A DNA stretch of 64,000 nt from Paractinoplanes lichenicola (GTDB taxonomy: Bacteria; Actinomycetota; Actinomycetes; Mycobacteriales; Micromonosporaceae). The position numbers and the translations under genes are program-made. The DNA is taken from the NCBI RefSeq assembly GCF_016785085.1, contig NZ_JAENHO010000020.1:62001-126000 (forward strand). Reading direction: 5' to 3'. This document shows, one piece after another, positions 34,036 through 43,541 of this stretch. Numbering within the stretch: the first letter of the stretch is position 1; each line of letters starts with the position of its first letter. The notes under the pieces were generated by a model that searched no databases, was not told where the DNA came from, and saw only the letters and a list, made by a program, of their open reading frames with translations.

Positions 34036-34707
34036 ATGGTTTCCACTCGACCCGAGATGTTCGATCAATGGCGCAGGCGGCGGGCGATCCAGCGGGTCAG
34101 GCCCGGTGACGGCCGACCCCTGAAAAGGTTCCGCTGGTGGCAGCTGCTCACCCGGTCGCTGTTCTATCTGCCGCCCGACGCGGGGGCGGGCCGGCCCGCC
34201 GAATACGCCGTGGACGTGCACCATATGCGCTCCGAGAACGAGGGCGGCGACATCGGGGCGCACCTCTACCGCGACGGCCGGCGACAGGCCCGGTCGGTGC
34301 TGCCCGCGATCTTCACCGTGGAGGGCGGCGAGATCCAGGTCGCCGCGACGACGTTCGGCCTGCGGCGTTGCCACTTCGTCACCGGCGACGGGAGCGAGCG
34401 GCAACTCGTCCCCGATCCGCGCTCCGGCGAGGGCCGCCGCGCTCGCCTCGACCGGGAGCGTCCGCTGCTGAGCCGGGCGATCGGCGCGTTCTCGCTGCTC
34501 GTGCTGCTGGTGGCGGCGATCCTGGCCCTGCCGCAGCTGGTCGAGTCGCTCTCCCGGATCCCGCCGGTGGCCGACCGCTGGGGTGTGTTCACGTCGCCCC
34601 TCCGGCTGCCCGCGTGGTTCAACGTCGGGCTGGCGGTGGTCGCGGCGGTGGCCAGCACCGAGCGCGCGCTGCGGCTGCGGTATAACGCATGGCTTGACGA
34701 CGCCTGA
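34036..34707 (+). CDS. Membrane protein with two helices, unknown function
   Basis: 223 residues from ATG 34036, transcribed away from the NB-ARC gene. The first 150 residues are soluble, Arg-rich and without a recognised domain. Two membrane segments follow, about 150-172 (IGAFSLLVLLVAAILALPQL) and 195-215 (FNVGLAVVAAVAS). It is 16 bp upstream of the cupin gene and probably co-transcribed. No function can be assigned. Confidence 0.65.
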   Translation: MVSTRPEMFDQWRRRRAIQRVRPGDGRPLKRFRWWQLLTRSLFYLPPDAGAGRPAEYAVDVHHMRSENEGGDIGAHLYRDGRRQARSVLPAIFTVEGGEIQVAATTFGLRRCHFVTGDGSERQLVPDPRSGEGRRARLDRERPLLSRAIGAFSLLVLLVAAILALPQLVESLSRIPPVADRWGVFTSPLRLPAWFNVGLAVVAAVASTERALRLRYNAWLDDA

Positions 34708-34723
34708 TTCTAGGAGACATGAG

Positions 34724-35143
34724 ATGACTCGACCGCCGCTCGCCGAGCAGTTCGACCTGCAGCCGCATCCCGAGGGTGGCTGGTTCCGCGAGACCTTCCG
34801 ATCGGCCACCACGATCAACCCGGACGGATACCCGGGCCCGCGCGCCGCCGCGACGGCGATCTACTTCCTGCTCAACCCGGGGGAGAGCTCAGCCTGGCAC
34901 GTGGTGCGCTCCGACGAGCTGTGGTTCTGGCACTCGGGCGGCCCGCTCGAGCTCAGCCTCGGTGGCGCCGGGGAGACGCCCGAGTTGGCGACCACCGAGG
35001 TGCTGAGCGGTGCGAACCCGCAGGTGCTGATCCCGGCCGGCGTCTGGCAGGCGGCCGTGCCCACCGGTCCGGAGGCCGTCCTGGTGAGCTGCGTGGTCTC
35101 CCCGGGGTTCGACTTCGCCGACTTCAAGCTGGACCTGCGGTGA
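34724..35143 (+). CDS. Cupin-5 (DUF985) family protein
   Basis: About 139 residues from ATG 34724 behind AGGAG. It shows the DUF985/YML079-like signature: LQPHPEGGWFRETFRS at the start, then AIYFLLNPGESSAWHVVRSDELWFWHSGGPL, a cupin strand pair with potential metal-binding His and Glu, and a PAGVWQAAVP turn later. Members have a small beta-barrel fold, sometimes sugar- or nucleotide-binding; the reaction is unknown. Follows the membrane protein gene closely. Confidence 0.85.
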   Translation: MTRPPLAEQFDLQPHPEGGWFRETFRSATTINPDGYPGPRAAATAIYFLLNPGESSAWHVVRSDELWFWHSGGPLELSLGGAGETPELATTEVLSGANPQVLIPAGVWQAAVPTGPEAVLVSCVVSPGFDFADFKLDLR

Positions 35144-35239
35144 CACCGTGGCCGCGTCACATCCGTACTCGGTGAGCACGACTCCGGCCAGGAGGACGAC
35201 GTTGATGACGGTGCGGATGCAGGACATCGCAGCCCTCTC

Positions 35240-35277
35240 GGTTTTCACTAGCTGAACAGGCACAGTCAGTGAAAACC
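35240..35277. promoter_or_regulatory. 10-bp inverted repeat between convergent genes
   Basis: GGTTTTCACT (35240-35249) and AGTGAAAACC (35268-35277) are perfect inverted copies around an 18-nt spacer. It lies between the cupin gene and the end of the SARP gene, so it may be a shared terminator. The AT-rich arms and long loop also fit a protein-binding site. Confidence 0.45.
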
Positions 35278-35281
35278 GTGT

Positions 35282-36028
35282 TCATGCGACACAGTCAAGC
35301 AGCATGTCCGCGTGCAGCCGCCGCAACGACGCTCCGGGAAGCAGGCGCAGCTCGGCGGCCAGGGTCTGGCTTGCCCGCTGATAGGCCAGCAGGGCCTCGG
35401 CCCGGCGGCCCGAGCGATAGAGCGCCAGCATCAGCTGCCCGTGCACCCGTTCCCGCAGGGGATAGGTGACGGCCAGCCGGGACAGTTCGGCGACGAGCCC
35501 GGCGTGCCGTCCGGCCGCCAGGTCCGCGTCCACACGGTCGCTGAGCGCGGCGAAACGGGCCTCGTCGAGCTCGGCGCAGAGCCGGTGCCGCAGGGCGCCC
35601 GTCGCGGTGCCGGCCAGGGCCGGGCCGCGCCACAGGTCGAGGGCCGCGGCCAGCCGCGCCGACCGTTCGCCCGGCTCGCCGACCTCGCGCGCCCGCGCGA
35701 CCATGGCGTGGAACCGGTGCAGGTCGACCGCGGCGGGCTGAACGTCCAGGACGTAGCCGGAGCCCTGGGCCCGCAGCAGCGGCTGCCGGACGCCGGACGC
35801 GCCGCGCAGTGCCGTCCGGATGCGCGACATCAGGGCCTGCAACGTCGCCCGCGCGCCGGCCGGCGGACCGCTCTCCCAGAGCAGGTCGACGATCCGATCG
35901 ACGTCGACCACCCGGCCCGGCTCCAGCAGCAGCACGCTGAGGGCGAGGCGTTCCTTGCGGCGACGCAGCGCCACCACGTCGCCGCGGGCATCGAGGATCT
36001 GCACCGGGCCGAGCAGCCGGATCTCCAT
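35282..36028 (-). CDS. SARP-type transcriptional regulator (OmpR-like wHTH plus BTAD)
   Basis: About 248 residues from ATG 36028 (MEIRLLGPVQILD, the usual SARP opening); in-frame sequence upstream to 36292 is intergenic. Residues 1-95 form the OmpR/PhoB-like winged helix (RKERLALSVLLLEPGRVVDVDRIVDLLW). Residues 100-245 are the bacterial transcriptional activation domain with its helical repeats (YPLRERVHGQLMLALYRSGRRAEAL). Small SARPs activate nearby, often secondary-metabolite, genes by binding 11-bp-phased heptamer repeats; matching repeats lie in the divergent promoter at 36050-36092. The nearest divergent target is the secreted protein gene at 36141. Confidence 0.92.
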   Translation of the reverse strand: MEIRLLGPVQILDARGDVVALRRRKERLALSVLLLEPGRVVDVDRIVDLLWESGPPAGARATLQALMSRIRTALRGASGVRQPLLRAQGSGYVLDVQPAAVDLHRFHAMVARAREVGEPGERSARLAAALDLWRGPALAGTATGALRHRLCAELDEARFAALSDRVDADLAAGRHAGLVAELSRLAVTYPLRERVHGQLMLALYRSGRRAEALLAYQRASQTLAAELRLLPGASLRRLHADMLLDCVA

Positions 36029-36049
36029 GCGGGCGACCCTAGGGAAACG

Positions 36050-36092
36050 CCGTATACGGGCCGTATATGCGGGCGTGGCAAGGCGGTGGCAA
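36050..36092 (+). promoter_or_regulatory. SARP-box-like phased direct repeats
   Basis: CCGTATA occurs at 36050-36056 and 36061-36067, exactly one helical turn (11 bp) apart. It is followed by GTGGCAAGG repeated with the same 11-bp period at about 36075-36094. SARPs bind such heptamer direct repeats near the -35 position. The array lies 22 bp from the SARP start and about 75 bp from the divergent secreted protein gene. Binding is inferred. Confidence 0.6.
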
Positions 36093-36140
36093 GGACGGGC
36101 GGTGATCGTGATCCGGCTGCCATCCACATGGGAGGAAATC

Positions 36141-36599
36141 GTGAAGAAAACCCGCAAGAACCTCGTACGGGCCGGGATCGCTGCCCTGTTGTCCCTGGCC
36201 GGGGTTCTGCCCTTCGCCGTGCCCGCCTCGGCTGACGTCTCCACCGCCCGCAGGACTTTCTGCGACCTCGCCGGCCGTAGGGTCCACTTCACCTTCTGGA
36301 TCTACAACGAGGACCCGCTGACCTGGCAGGTCTACCGGGTGGCCTGGAACACCGACTTCACACCGTCCCGCCTGGTGATCAGCTGGCGGGACAACCTCGG
36401 GAACACGCCCGTGATCAGGGCGTGGGGCGGATCGGCGAGCACCCTGCACGACGTGGCGAGGGCCGGAGACACCGGCAACAGCGGCGTGAGCTGGGAACAG
36501 AGCACCCACTCGGTGGCGAGCACCCAGGGCGTGCTGGCCGCCGTCTATCTGAATGACGGCACCAGGTGCGTCACCCCGCTGGTACGCGTCACGCGCTGA
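36141..36599 (+). CDS. Small secreted protein, unknown function
   Basis: 152 residues from GTG 36141 behind GGGAGGAAATC at good spacing. Lys/Arg-rich start then a Sec signal peptide (AGIAALLSLAGVLPFAVPASA) with cleavage expected after ASA near residue 32. The mature 120 residues contain two Cys that could pair, are beta-rich and have no recognised domain. Divergent from the SARP gene and sharing the repeat-bearing promoter, so likely under its control. Confidence 0.75.
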   Translation: MKKTRKNLVRAGIAALLSLAGVLPFAVPASADVSTARRTFCDLAGRRVHFTFWIYNEDPLTWQVYRVAWNTDFTPSRLVISWRDNLGNTPVIRAWGGSASTLHDVARAGDTGNSGVSWEQSTHSVASTQGVLAAVYLNDGTRCVTPLVRVTR

Positions 36600-36603
36600 C
36601 GCC

Positions 36604-37260
36604 TCAGCCGCGCGGGCGGACCAGGCCGTTGTCGTACGCGAAAATGACGGCCTGGATCCGGTCGCGGGCGCCGATCTTGGCCAGCACCCGGCCGACATGC
36701 TTCTTGACGGTCGACTCGGTCAAGGTGAAGCGTTCGGCGATCTCCGTGTTGGTGGCGCCGTGGCCGATGGCCTCCAGCACCTCACGCTCGCGTTCGCTCA
36801 GGGTGGCCAGCAGCGGGTCCTCGACCGGCAGCTGGGTGGGGTCCTGCAGGTAGGCGTCCATCAGCTTGCGGGTCAGGCTCGGGGCCACCACCGAGTCGCC
36901 GCCGGCCACCGCGCGGATGCCGGCGATCAGCTCCTCGGGGCGGGCGTCCTTGAGCAGGAAGCCGCTCGCCCCGGCCCGCAGCCCGGCGTAGACGTATTCG
37001 TCCAGGTCGAACGTGGTCAGGATGAGCACGTGGGTGCGCGAGCCGGCCGCGGTGATCCGGCGGGTGGCCTCGATGCCGTCCATGCCGGGCATGCGCACGT
37101 CCATGAGCACCACGTCGGGGCGGGTCTGGTCGGCCAGGCGTACGGCCTCGGCGCCGGCGGCGGCCTCGCCGACCACCACCATGCCGGGGGTGCCGTCGAG
37201 CAGCATCTTGAAGCCCATCCGCTGCAGAGGCTGGTCGTCGGCGATCAGGACGGTGGTCAT
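36604..37260 (-). CDS. NarL/LuxR-family response regulator
   Basis: 218 residues. Receiver domain with acidic pair ADDQ near residue 8, phosphoacceptor Asp54 in VVLMDVRMPG and Lys in LLKDA. C-terminal LuxR helix-turn-helix (LSEREREVLEAIGHGATNTEIAERFTLTESTVKKHVGRVLAKIG). ATG 37260 overlaps the upstream histidine kinase stop (ATGA). Last gene of an ABC ATPase-permease-kinase-regulator operon, so it probably responds to a cell-envelope signal and controls this exporter. Confidence 0.95.
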   Translation of the reverse strand: MTTVLIADDQPLQRMGFKMLLDGTPGMVVVGEAAAGAEAVRLADQTRPDVVLMDVRMPGMDGIEATRRITAAGSRTHVLILTTFDLDEYVYAGLRAGASGFLLKDARPEELIAGIRAVAGGDSVVAPSLTRKLMDAYLQDPTQLPVEDPLLATLSEREREVLEAIGHGATNTEIAERFTLTESTVKKHVGRVLAKIGARDRIQAVIFAYDNGLVRPRG

Positions 37261-38417
37261 GAGGGCTCCTTGAGGACTACGTCGACGAGCCAGCCGTTCT
37301 CGGCCGGGCCGGCGGTGACCACCCCGTCGTACATCGCGGCGCGTTCCCGCATGCCGACCAGACCGTGGTTCGCGGCGGCGGGCGTGCCGCGGCCGTTGTC
37401 GCGTACGCGCACCCGCACTTCGCCCTGGGTGGCGGCCAGCGTGACCTCGGCGACGGCACCGCGCCCGGCGTGCTTGAGGGTGTTGGTGAGCGCTTCCTGA
37501 ACGATGCGATAGACCGCGAGCTGGACGCCCCGGCCCAGGGTGTGCAGCTCACCCGAGGTCGAGTAGGTGACCGGGAGGCCGGCCGCCCGTACGGTCGGCA
37601 GCAAGCGGTCGAGATCGTCGATGCCGGGCTGGGGAGTCAACTGGGGATCGCCGTTCTCGTCGCGGAGCACGCCCAGCACCCGCCGCAGCTCGGCCAGGGC
37701 CTGCCGGCCGGTCTCGCCGATCAGCTGGAGCGGCTCGGCGAGGCCGGTCGTCTCGTCCCGCGACCGGGCCAGGGCGGCCCCACCGTCGGCCAGGCCCACG
37801 ATCACCGACACGTGGTGACCGACGATGTCGTGCATCTCGCGGGACACCCGGGCCCGCTCGTCGGCGACGGCGAGGCGGGCCCGCTGATCACGTTCGACCT
37901 CGAGCCGGGCGTTGCGGTCCTCCAGGGCCAGCAGGTACGCCCGGCGGGTGCGCACCGCGACGCCGGAGGCGACGGCCGCGACCGTGGTGCCGATCACCAG
38001 GAACAGGGTGAGGAGCCGGTTCTCGGTGACCGGGTTGATGACGTAGATCTCGGCGATCAGCACGCCCAGGGCGATCCCGGTGGCCCAGGCCAGCGCCCGC
38101 CACGAGCTGCGGGAGGCCACCCCGAACAGCAGCACCAGCAGGACCACCCCGGCGGTCACGCTGACGTCGAGCAGGGCCTGGATCGTCTCGATGACCGCGG
38201 CGACCAGGAAGGCCGGGAACGCGTGCTTCCGCCGCCAGTACACCGTGGGCAGGAAAGCCAGCGTCGCGATCGTGGCCGAGACCGGCTTGTCGATGATGTT
38301 GGGAATGCTGATGAGCACGATGGGGACAGCGACCAGGGTGTCCATCACCCACGGGCGGCGCCGGTCGAACGCGCGCACCCGCGCCTGCCGATCCACCAGC
38401 CATCCCTGAGTGCTCAT
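37257..38417 (-). CDS. Membrane sensor histidine kinase (HisKA_3/NarX type)
   Basis: About 386 residues from ATG 38417; in-frame sequence further upstream runs over the permease gene and is rejected. Four to five membrane helices occupy residues 25-150 with almost no extracellular loop, the intramembrane-sensing type. The phosphorylated His lies in SREMHDIVGHHVSVIVGLADGG near residue 205. The ATPase domain has VQEALTNTLKHAG and VRDNGRG. Stop overlaps the response regulator start; 23 bp separate it from the permease gene. Confidence 0.93.
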   Translation of the reverse strand: MSTQGWLVDRQARVRAFDRRRPWVMDTLVAVPIVLISIPNIIDKPVSATIATLAFLPTVYWRRKHAFPAFLVAAVIETIQALLDVSVTAGVVLLVLLFGVASRSSWRALAWATGIALGVLIAEIYVINPVTENRLLTLFLVIGTTVAAVASGVAVRTRRAYLLALEDRNARLEVERDQRARLAVADERARVSREMHDIVGHHVSVIVGLADGGAALARSRDETTGLAEPLQLIGETGRQALAELRRVLGVLRDENGDPQLTPQPGIDDLDRLLPTVRAAGLPVTYSTSGELHTLGRGVQLAVYRIVQEALTNTLKHAGRGAVAEVTLAATQGEVRVRVRDNGRGTPAAANHGLVGMRERAAMYDGVVTAGPAENGWLVDVVLKEPS

Positions 38418-38440
38418 CAGATCATCATCCCGTACGGCGG

Positions 38441-39186
38441 TCAGGCGTCGGTCTTCTTGAGCCGGTACGCCGCGACGGCGAGGGTCAGGACGACGTAGCC
38501 GGCGAAGACCGCGAGCCCGGTCCACGGGGCCAGCGTGCCCTCGCCCTGGGTCAGGGCCATCACGGCGCTGCCGGCGTTGCTGGGCAGGTACGGGTTGATC
38601 GCGTCGGAGATCGAATCCGGCAGCAGCGCGGCCAGCCCCGGCACGATCAGCAGCAGCCCGGCCAGGATCGCGATGGCCCCGGCGCTGGAGCGGACGAGCA
38701 TGCCCAGCGCGACGCCGAGCACCGCGACCAGCCCCAGGTAGAGCCCGGCGCCGATCAGGGCGCGCAGCACCCCGTCGTCGCCGAGGGCGAGGCCGCTCAC
38801 CTTGTCGTTGAGCACGGCCGAGCTCACCGCGAACGCGGCGAACGCGCCGGCGGTCATCACGACGACGGCGGCCAGCCCGGCCACCAGGCTCTTCGACCAC
38901 AGCACGGGCAGCCGGCGCGGCACCGCGGCCAGCGTGGCCCGGATCATCCCGGTGGTGTATTCGCTCGCGCCCAGCAGCGCGCCGAGCACGCCGACGGTCA
39001 GGGCGGCCAGGGTGCTGCCGGACAGGGCCAGGTCGACCGCCGACAGGCTGTCGCCCGAGAACGAGGCCGAGGCGATCGCGCCGAACGCGATCAGCAGCAG
39101 GACCGAGATGCCGGTCGTGATCCAGGTCGAGCGGAGGGAGGAGAACTTGGTCCATTCGGCGGCGACGACGCCACCAGCAGTGATCT

Positions 39187-39190
<4 letters not shown>
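38441..39190 (-). CDS. ABC-2 type exporter permease
   Basis: 249 residues with about six hydrophobic segments and the opening VVAAEWTKFSSLRSTWITTGIS typical of actinobacterial ABC-2 permeases next to NarL-type pairs. Start overlaps the ATPase gene stop (ATGA). Works with that ATPase to export an unknown, often antibiotic-like, substrate. Confidence 0.92.
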
Positions 39191-40083
<893 letters not shown>

Positions 40084-40117
40084 GGTCTCAACGCTAGGAT
40101 TCCGCGCCGCCAAGATC

Positions 40118-40167
40118 GTGGTACCACGGGCGGCACTTCGCGGCGGCCAGTGGTACCCAGGTATACC
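40118..40167. promoter_or_regulatory. Repeated GTGGTACC palindromic motifs upstream of the ABC operon
   Basis: A perfect 10-bp palindrome GTGGTACCAC at 40118-40127, a second GTGGTACC at 40150-40157 and the palindrome GGTATACC at 40160-40167 lie 35-85 bp upstream of the ATPase start. Three related palindromes in one promoter suggest an operator, perhaps for the operon's own NarL-type regulator (inference). Confidence 0.5.
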
Positions 40168-40195
40168 GGGCGGGCTCAATCGATGGTAGGCGTGG

Positions 40196-41701
40196 TCATC
40201 GCTTCCTGGCGGCGAGCACCGTCCACACCGCGTCGACGACGATGACGATGGTCCAGATGCGGCCGGCGCCGTAGAGGAAGGATGGGCCCTGGCCTTCGTC
40301 GGTGTCGCGGTGGCCGGTCATCAGGTCGACGCTGCCGGTGGCCAGGTCGAGCAACCAGGATTGGTCGAGGATCAGCAGCAGGATCTGGGCGGCGGCGTAG
40401 AGGAGGGCGTGCTCGGCCAGTCGGCGGTAGGGCGATTTGGGCGGCGCGGGCGGTTCAGCGTCTGGGGGAGCGGGCGCCGGACCGGGGCCAGGGTCGGTCG
40501 CGGGGCCAGGATCAGGCGTGGGGACACGGTCAGGCGCAGGACCACGGTCTGGCGCGGGGACGGCGGGGCGGTCGGGCACGGCGACCGCGCGGATCGACCA
40601 GGGCACCAGGACTGCCCCCGAGAGGATCACCGCGGCTGACAGCAGGCACGCCAGCGTCCACGGCCCCGAGTCGTACAGGAAACCGGCGGCCACCGAGCCG
40701 AGCAGGCCGCCCAGCAGGACGGCGGCCTCGTACAGGCCCATGCCGCGGCCGACCAGGGCGCCCGAAGCCTCGGCGATCACGGCCCGCTGGATCGGGATCA
40801 CCGCGGCCCACGCGACCCCGCTGAGCACCCACAGGGCGGCGATCACCCACGGGTTCGGGGCCCAGGCCAGGATCGCCGCGAAGACCGCCGACGACACCGA
40901 GGCCACGGCCAGCACCCGGGTCCGGCCGTGGCGCAGCACGAACCGGTGCAGGGAGGACGGCAGCAGGCCCATAGCGACGGCGCCGGGCAGGAACACGTAC
41001 GCGATCTGCACGATCTCGAGGTCGAAGCGGTGCTGCAGGTGCAGCAGGAGCAGCAGTGCGACGGCGGACTCGGCGGCCATCGTGAGCAGCACGGCCAGCA
41101 GTATCGGGCGCAGCCGGCGCAACACGCTGCCGGGCAGCGGCGGGGCGGGCGGCACGGCGCGGGCGGGCGCGGTCAGCAGCAGCGCGGCCGCGACCACGCA
41201 CGCCGCCGCGCAGCCCAGGAAGACGGCCCGATAGCCGGCCGCGCCCAGCACGCTCAGGCCGGCCACGAACGCGATCCACGAGCCGGTCTCCTCGGCCGCG
41301 GTCAAGCGCGGATAGACGGCGCTGTCCTCGGCGAGCCGCTCGCCCGCCATCGCGCGCACCGCGACCCAGAGCAGCGCCCCGCCGACCCCGCCCACGGCCG
41401 CCGCGGCGTACGCGATCCCGAGGTGTCCCGCCACGGCGTAACCGGCGCACGACAACGCATAGAGCAGGGCGCCCGTCGCGGCGACCCGGCGCCGGTCGTA
41501 CGTGTCGGCCAGCCGGCCCGCGATCGGCCGCGCCACCACGGACACCGCCAGCTCGGCCGCCACCAGCAGCCCGACCTGCGTGGCGCTCGCCCCGAGCGCG
41601 GCGCCGGCCCACAGCGGCAGCAGGAAGTCGAGCAGCTCCCGCGGCCCGTTGGCGAACGCCGCGGACCACATCGTCCGCTCTTCACGCAGCTTGGCCTCCA
41701 C
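40196..41701 (-). CDS. MFS transporter
   Basis: 501 residues from GTG 41701, 10 bp after the stop of the second response regulator; ATG 41671 is the alternative. About twelve membrane helices, with the MFS loop 2-3 motif GRLADTYDRRRVAA near residue 62. A Pro/Asp-rich low-complexity linker (APDRGPAPDRVPTPDPGP) near residues 380-420 precedes a C-terminal hydrophobic region resembling extra helices (HALLYAAAQILLLILDQSWLLDLATG). Substrate unknown. Likely co-transcribed with the kinase/regulator pair upstream. Confidence 0.88.
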   Translation of the reverse strand: MEAKLREERTMWSAAFANGPRELLDFLLPLWAGAALGASATQVGLLVAAELAVSVVARPIAGRLADTYDRRRVAATGALLYALSCAGYAVAGHLGIAYAAAAVGGVGGALLWVAVRAMAGERLAEDSAVYPRLTAAEETGSWIAFVAGLSVLGAAGYRAVFLGCAAACVVAAALLLTAPARAVPPAPPLPGSVLRRLRPILLAVLLTMAAESAVALLLLLHLQHRFDLEIVQIAYVFLPGAVAMGLLPSSLHRFVLRHGRTRVLAVASVSSAVFAAILAWAPNPWVIAALWVLSGVAWAAVIPIQRAVIAEASGALVGRGMGLYEAAVLLGGLLGSVAAGFLYDSGPWTLACLLSAAVILSGAVLVPWSIRAVAVPDRPAVPAPDRGPAPDRVPTPDPGPATDPGPGPAPAPPDAEPPAPPKSPYRRLAEHALLYAAAQILLLILDQSWLLDLATGSVDLMTGHRDTDEGQGPSFLYGAGRIWTIVIVVDAVWTVLAARKR

Positions 41702-41711
41702 CGCGGTGACG

Positions 41712-42371
41712 CTACGGGCGGCTCGGCCCGCCGTCGTCGGCCAAAGGATGTACGAGGCCGGATTCGCGGGCCACGATTGCGGCCTGGACGCGGCTGCGGA
41801 CGCCGAGCTTGGTCAGGATGCGGCTGACGTGGGTCTTCGTGGTGGCGGCGGTCGTGCCCAGGGCGGCCGAGATCTCCTGGTTGGAGCGGCCCAGGCCGAG
41901 CTGGGTGAGCACCTCGCGTTCGCGGTCGGTGAGGTCGGCGAGGCCCGGTGGGGAGCTGGTGCGGCCGGCGAACGCGGTGATCACCCGGCGGGTCACCTCG
42001 GGCGCGATCAGGCCCTCGCCGCGGGCCACCGTGCGGACCGCGTCGATCAGCGTGTCAGCGTCGGTGTTCTTGAGCAGGAAACCGGCCGCGCCGGCGCGCA
42101 GGGCGCCGTAGACGTATTCGTCGTGGTCGAATGTGGTCAGCACCAGCACGTCGGCCAGCCCGGCCAGCTCGCGGGTCGCGGTGATGCCGTCCATCCGGGG
42201 CATCCGCACGTCCATCAGCACCACGTCGGGCCGCAGCTCGCGCGCCCGGGCCAGGGCCGCCACGCCGTCCGCGGCCTCACCGACCACCCGCAGGCCGGGC
42301 GCCGACTCGAGAATCAGGACCAGACCGGCCCGTACGGCTTCGTTGTCGTCCACCACCAGCACCGACGTCAC
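41712..42371 (-). CDS. NarL/LuxR-family response regulator (second pair)
   Basis: 219 residues with receiver Asp54 in VVLMDVRMPR, VVDDN acidic cluster and LLKNT Lys, and a LuxR DNA-binding domain (LTDREREVLTQLGLGRSNQEISAALGTTAATTKTHVSRILTKLG). Start overlaps the kinase stop as ATGA; its stop lies 10 nt before the MFS start, so kinase, regulator and transporter form one unit. Confidence 0.95.
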   Translation of the reverse strand: MTSVLVVDDNEAVRAGLVLILESAPGLRVVGEAADGVAALARARELRPDVVLMDVRMPRMDGITATRELAGLADVLVLTTFDHDEYVYGALRAGAAGFLLKNTDADTLIDAVRTVARGEGLIAPEVTRRVITAFAGRTSSPPGLADLTDREREVLTQLGLGRSNQEISAALGTTAATTKTHVSRILTKLGVRSRVQAAIVARESGLVHPLADDGGPSRP

Positions 42372-43516
42372 GCGCTCGCCTCCCCGGCGGGCAGCCCCAC
42401 CCGTACGCGGAAATCACCGTCGACGGCACCCGCGTCGAACGTGCCGCCCAGCAGCGACGCGCGTTCCCGCATGCCGATCAGGCCCGACCCCGAGCCGTCG
42501 GCCGGTTGCGCCGGGTTCGCGCCGACCGGGTTGCTGACGGTGAGCGAAAGATCGTCCGGACCGTACGCGATCTCCAGCGTCACCGCGTCACCGCCGTGCT
42601 TGACCGCGTTGGTCAGGCTCTCCTGCACGATCCGGTAGGCCGCCATGTCGACGGCGATCGGCAGCGGCCGCCGTACGCCGGTGGTCGTGACCCGCACGTC
42701 GAGCCCGGTCTGCCGGATCCGGTCGGCCAGCGCGGGCACCTCGTCCAGGCCGACCTCGATGCCGGGCAGGGCGGTCTCGTCGAGGCGCAGCACCCGGATC
42801 GACTCGCGCAGCTCGGCCAGCCCGCGTACGGCATGCTCGCGGATCACGGTGAGTGCCTTCTCCCGTACGGCCGGGTCGGTCGCGGCCAGGGCCCCGGTGG
42901 AGTGGATCGCCACCACGCTCAGGTGGTTGGCCACGACGTCGTGCAGTTCACGGGCCATCCGGGTCCGCTCGGCGGCCACGGCCTGCCGGTCGTCCAGCGC
43001 CGCCAGCCGGGCCACCTGCTCGGCGTGCCGGCGGTCGGCCGCGCTGCGATCGCGCCACTCCCGCACCGACATCCCGGTGGTCACCGGCACGATCAGGATC
43101 AGGGCGACCAGCACGCCGTTGACCGCGGCATCCTGCGCGCGGCCGTCGGCCAGGTGCAGCACCGTCACCGCCACGGTCAGCATCGCGCCGGCCCACAGCA
43201 ACACCCGCGGCAGCCGGCGCGGACCGTGCACACCGGCGTCGTAGAGCACCTGCGTGTAGATCAGCACGGTGGCCAGCGACGGCCCGATCACCTGATCGGT
43301 CAGCAGGGCGGCGCTGCCGAGCAGGACGCCGGTGACCGGACGCGTGCGCACCAGGCCGGCCGCCACCGCGGCCACCACCGCCCCGGCGAACAGCCGCCAC
43401 CGCAGCTCGGGAGGCCCGTCGTACGCCCCGAGCGTCAGCACCGCCGCCCCGCCGATCGACAACGCGACGATCAGCAGGTCACGCTGCAATCCTCGTCGTG
43501 TTGCTGGCTCCGGCAC
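42368..43516 (-). CDS. Membrane sensor histidine kinase (HisKA_3 type, second pair)
   Basis: 382 residues. Five or so membrane helices in residues 12-145 with short loops, then a dimerisation helix with phospho-His in MARELHDVVANHLSVVAIHSTGAL near 190 and a HATPase region (IVQESLTNAVKHGG; GSGLIGMRERASLLGG). Paralogous in layout to the kinase at 37257-38417 but clearly divergent in sequence. Paired with the downstream regulator by an ATGA overlap. Confidence 0.93.
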   Translation of the reverse strand: MPEPATRRGLQRDLLIVALSIGGAAVLTLGAYDGPPELRWRLFAGAVVAAVAAGLVRTRPVTGVLLGSAALLTDQVIGPSLATVLIYTQVLYDAGVHGPRRLPRVLLWAGAMLTVAVTVLHLADGRAQDAAVNGVLVALILIVPVTTGMSVREWRDRSAADRRHAEQVARLAALDDRQAVAAERTRMARELHDVVANHLSVVAIHSTGALAATDPAVREKALTVIREHAVRGLAELRESIRVLRLDETALPGIEVGLDEVPALADRIRQTGLDVRVTTTGVRRPLPIAVDMAAYRIVQESLTNAVKHGGDAVTLEIAYGPDDLSLTVSNPVGANPAQPADGSGSGLIGMRERASLLGGTFDAGAVDGDFRVRVGLPAGEASA

Positions 43517-43541
43517 GCTTCCTGTTATAGCCGCCCGGCGG

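Noticed and set aside
34889..35263. Minus-strand small protein with a hydrophobic N-terminus
   Set aside because: Most of it is antisense to the cupin gene with shadow composition; only a dozen hydrophobic residues look real.
37257..39155. 632-codon version of the first histidine kinase
   Set aside because: The N-terminal 246 codons lie over the ABC permease gene in another frame; the ATG at 38417 is the natural start.
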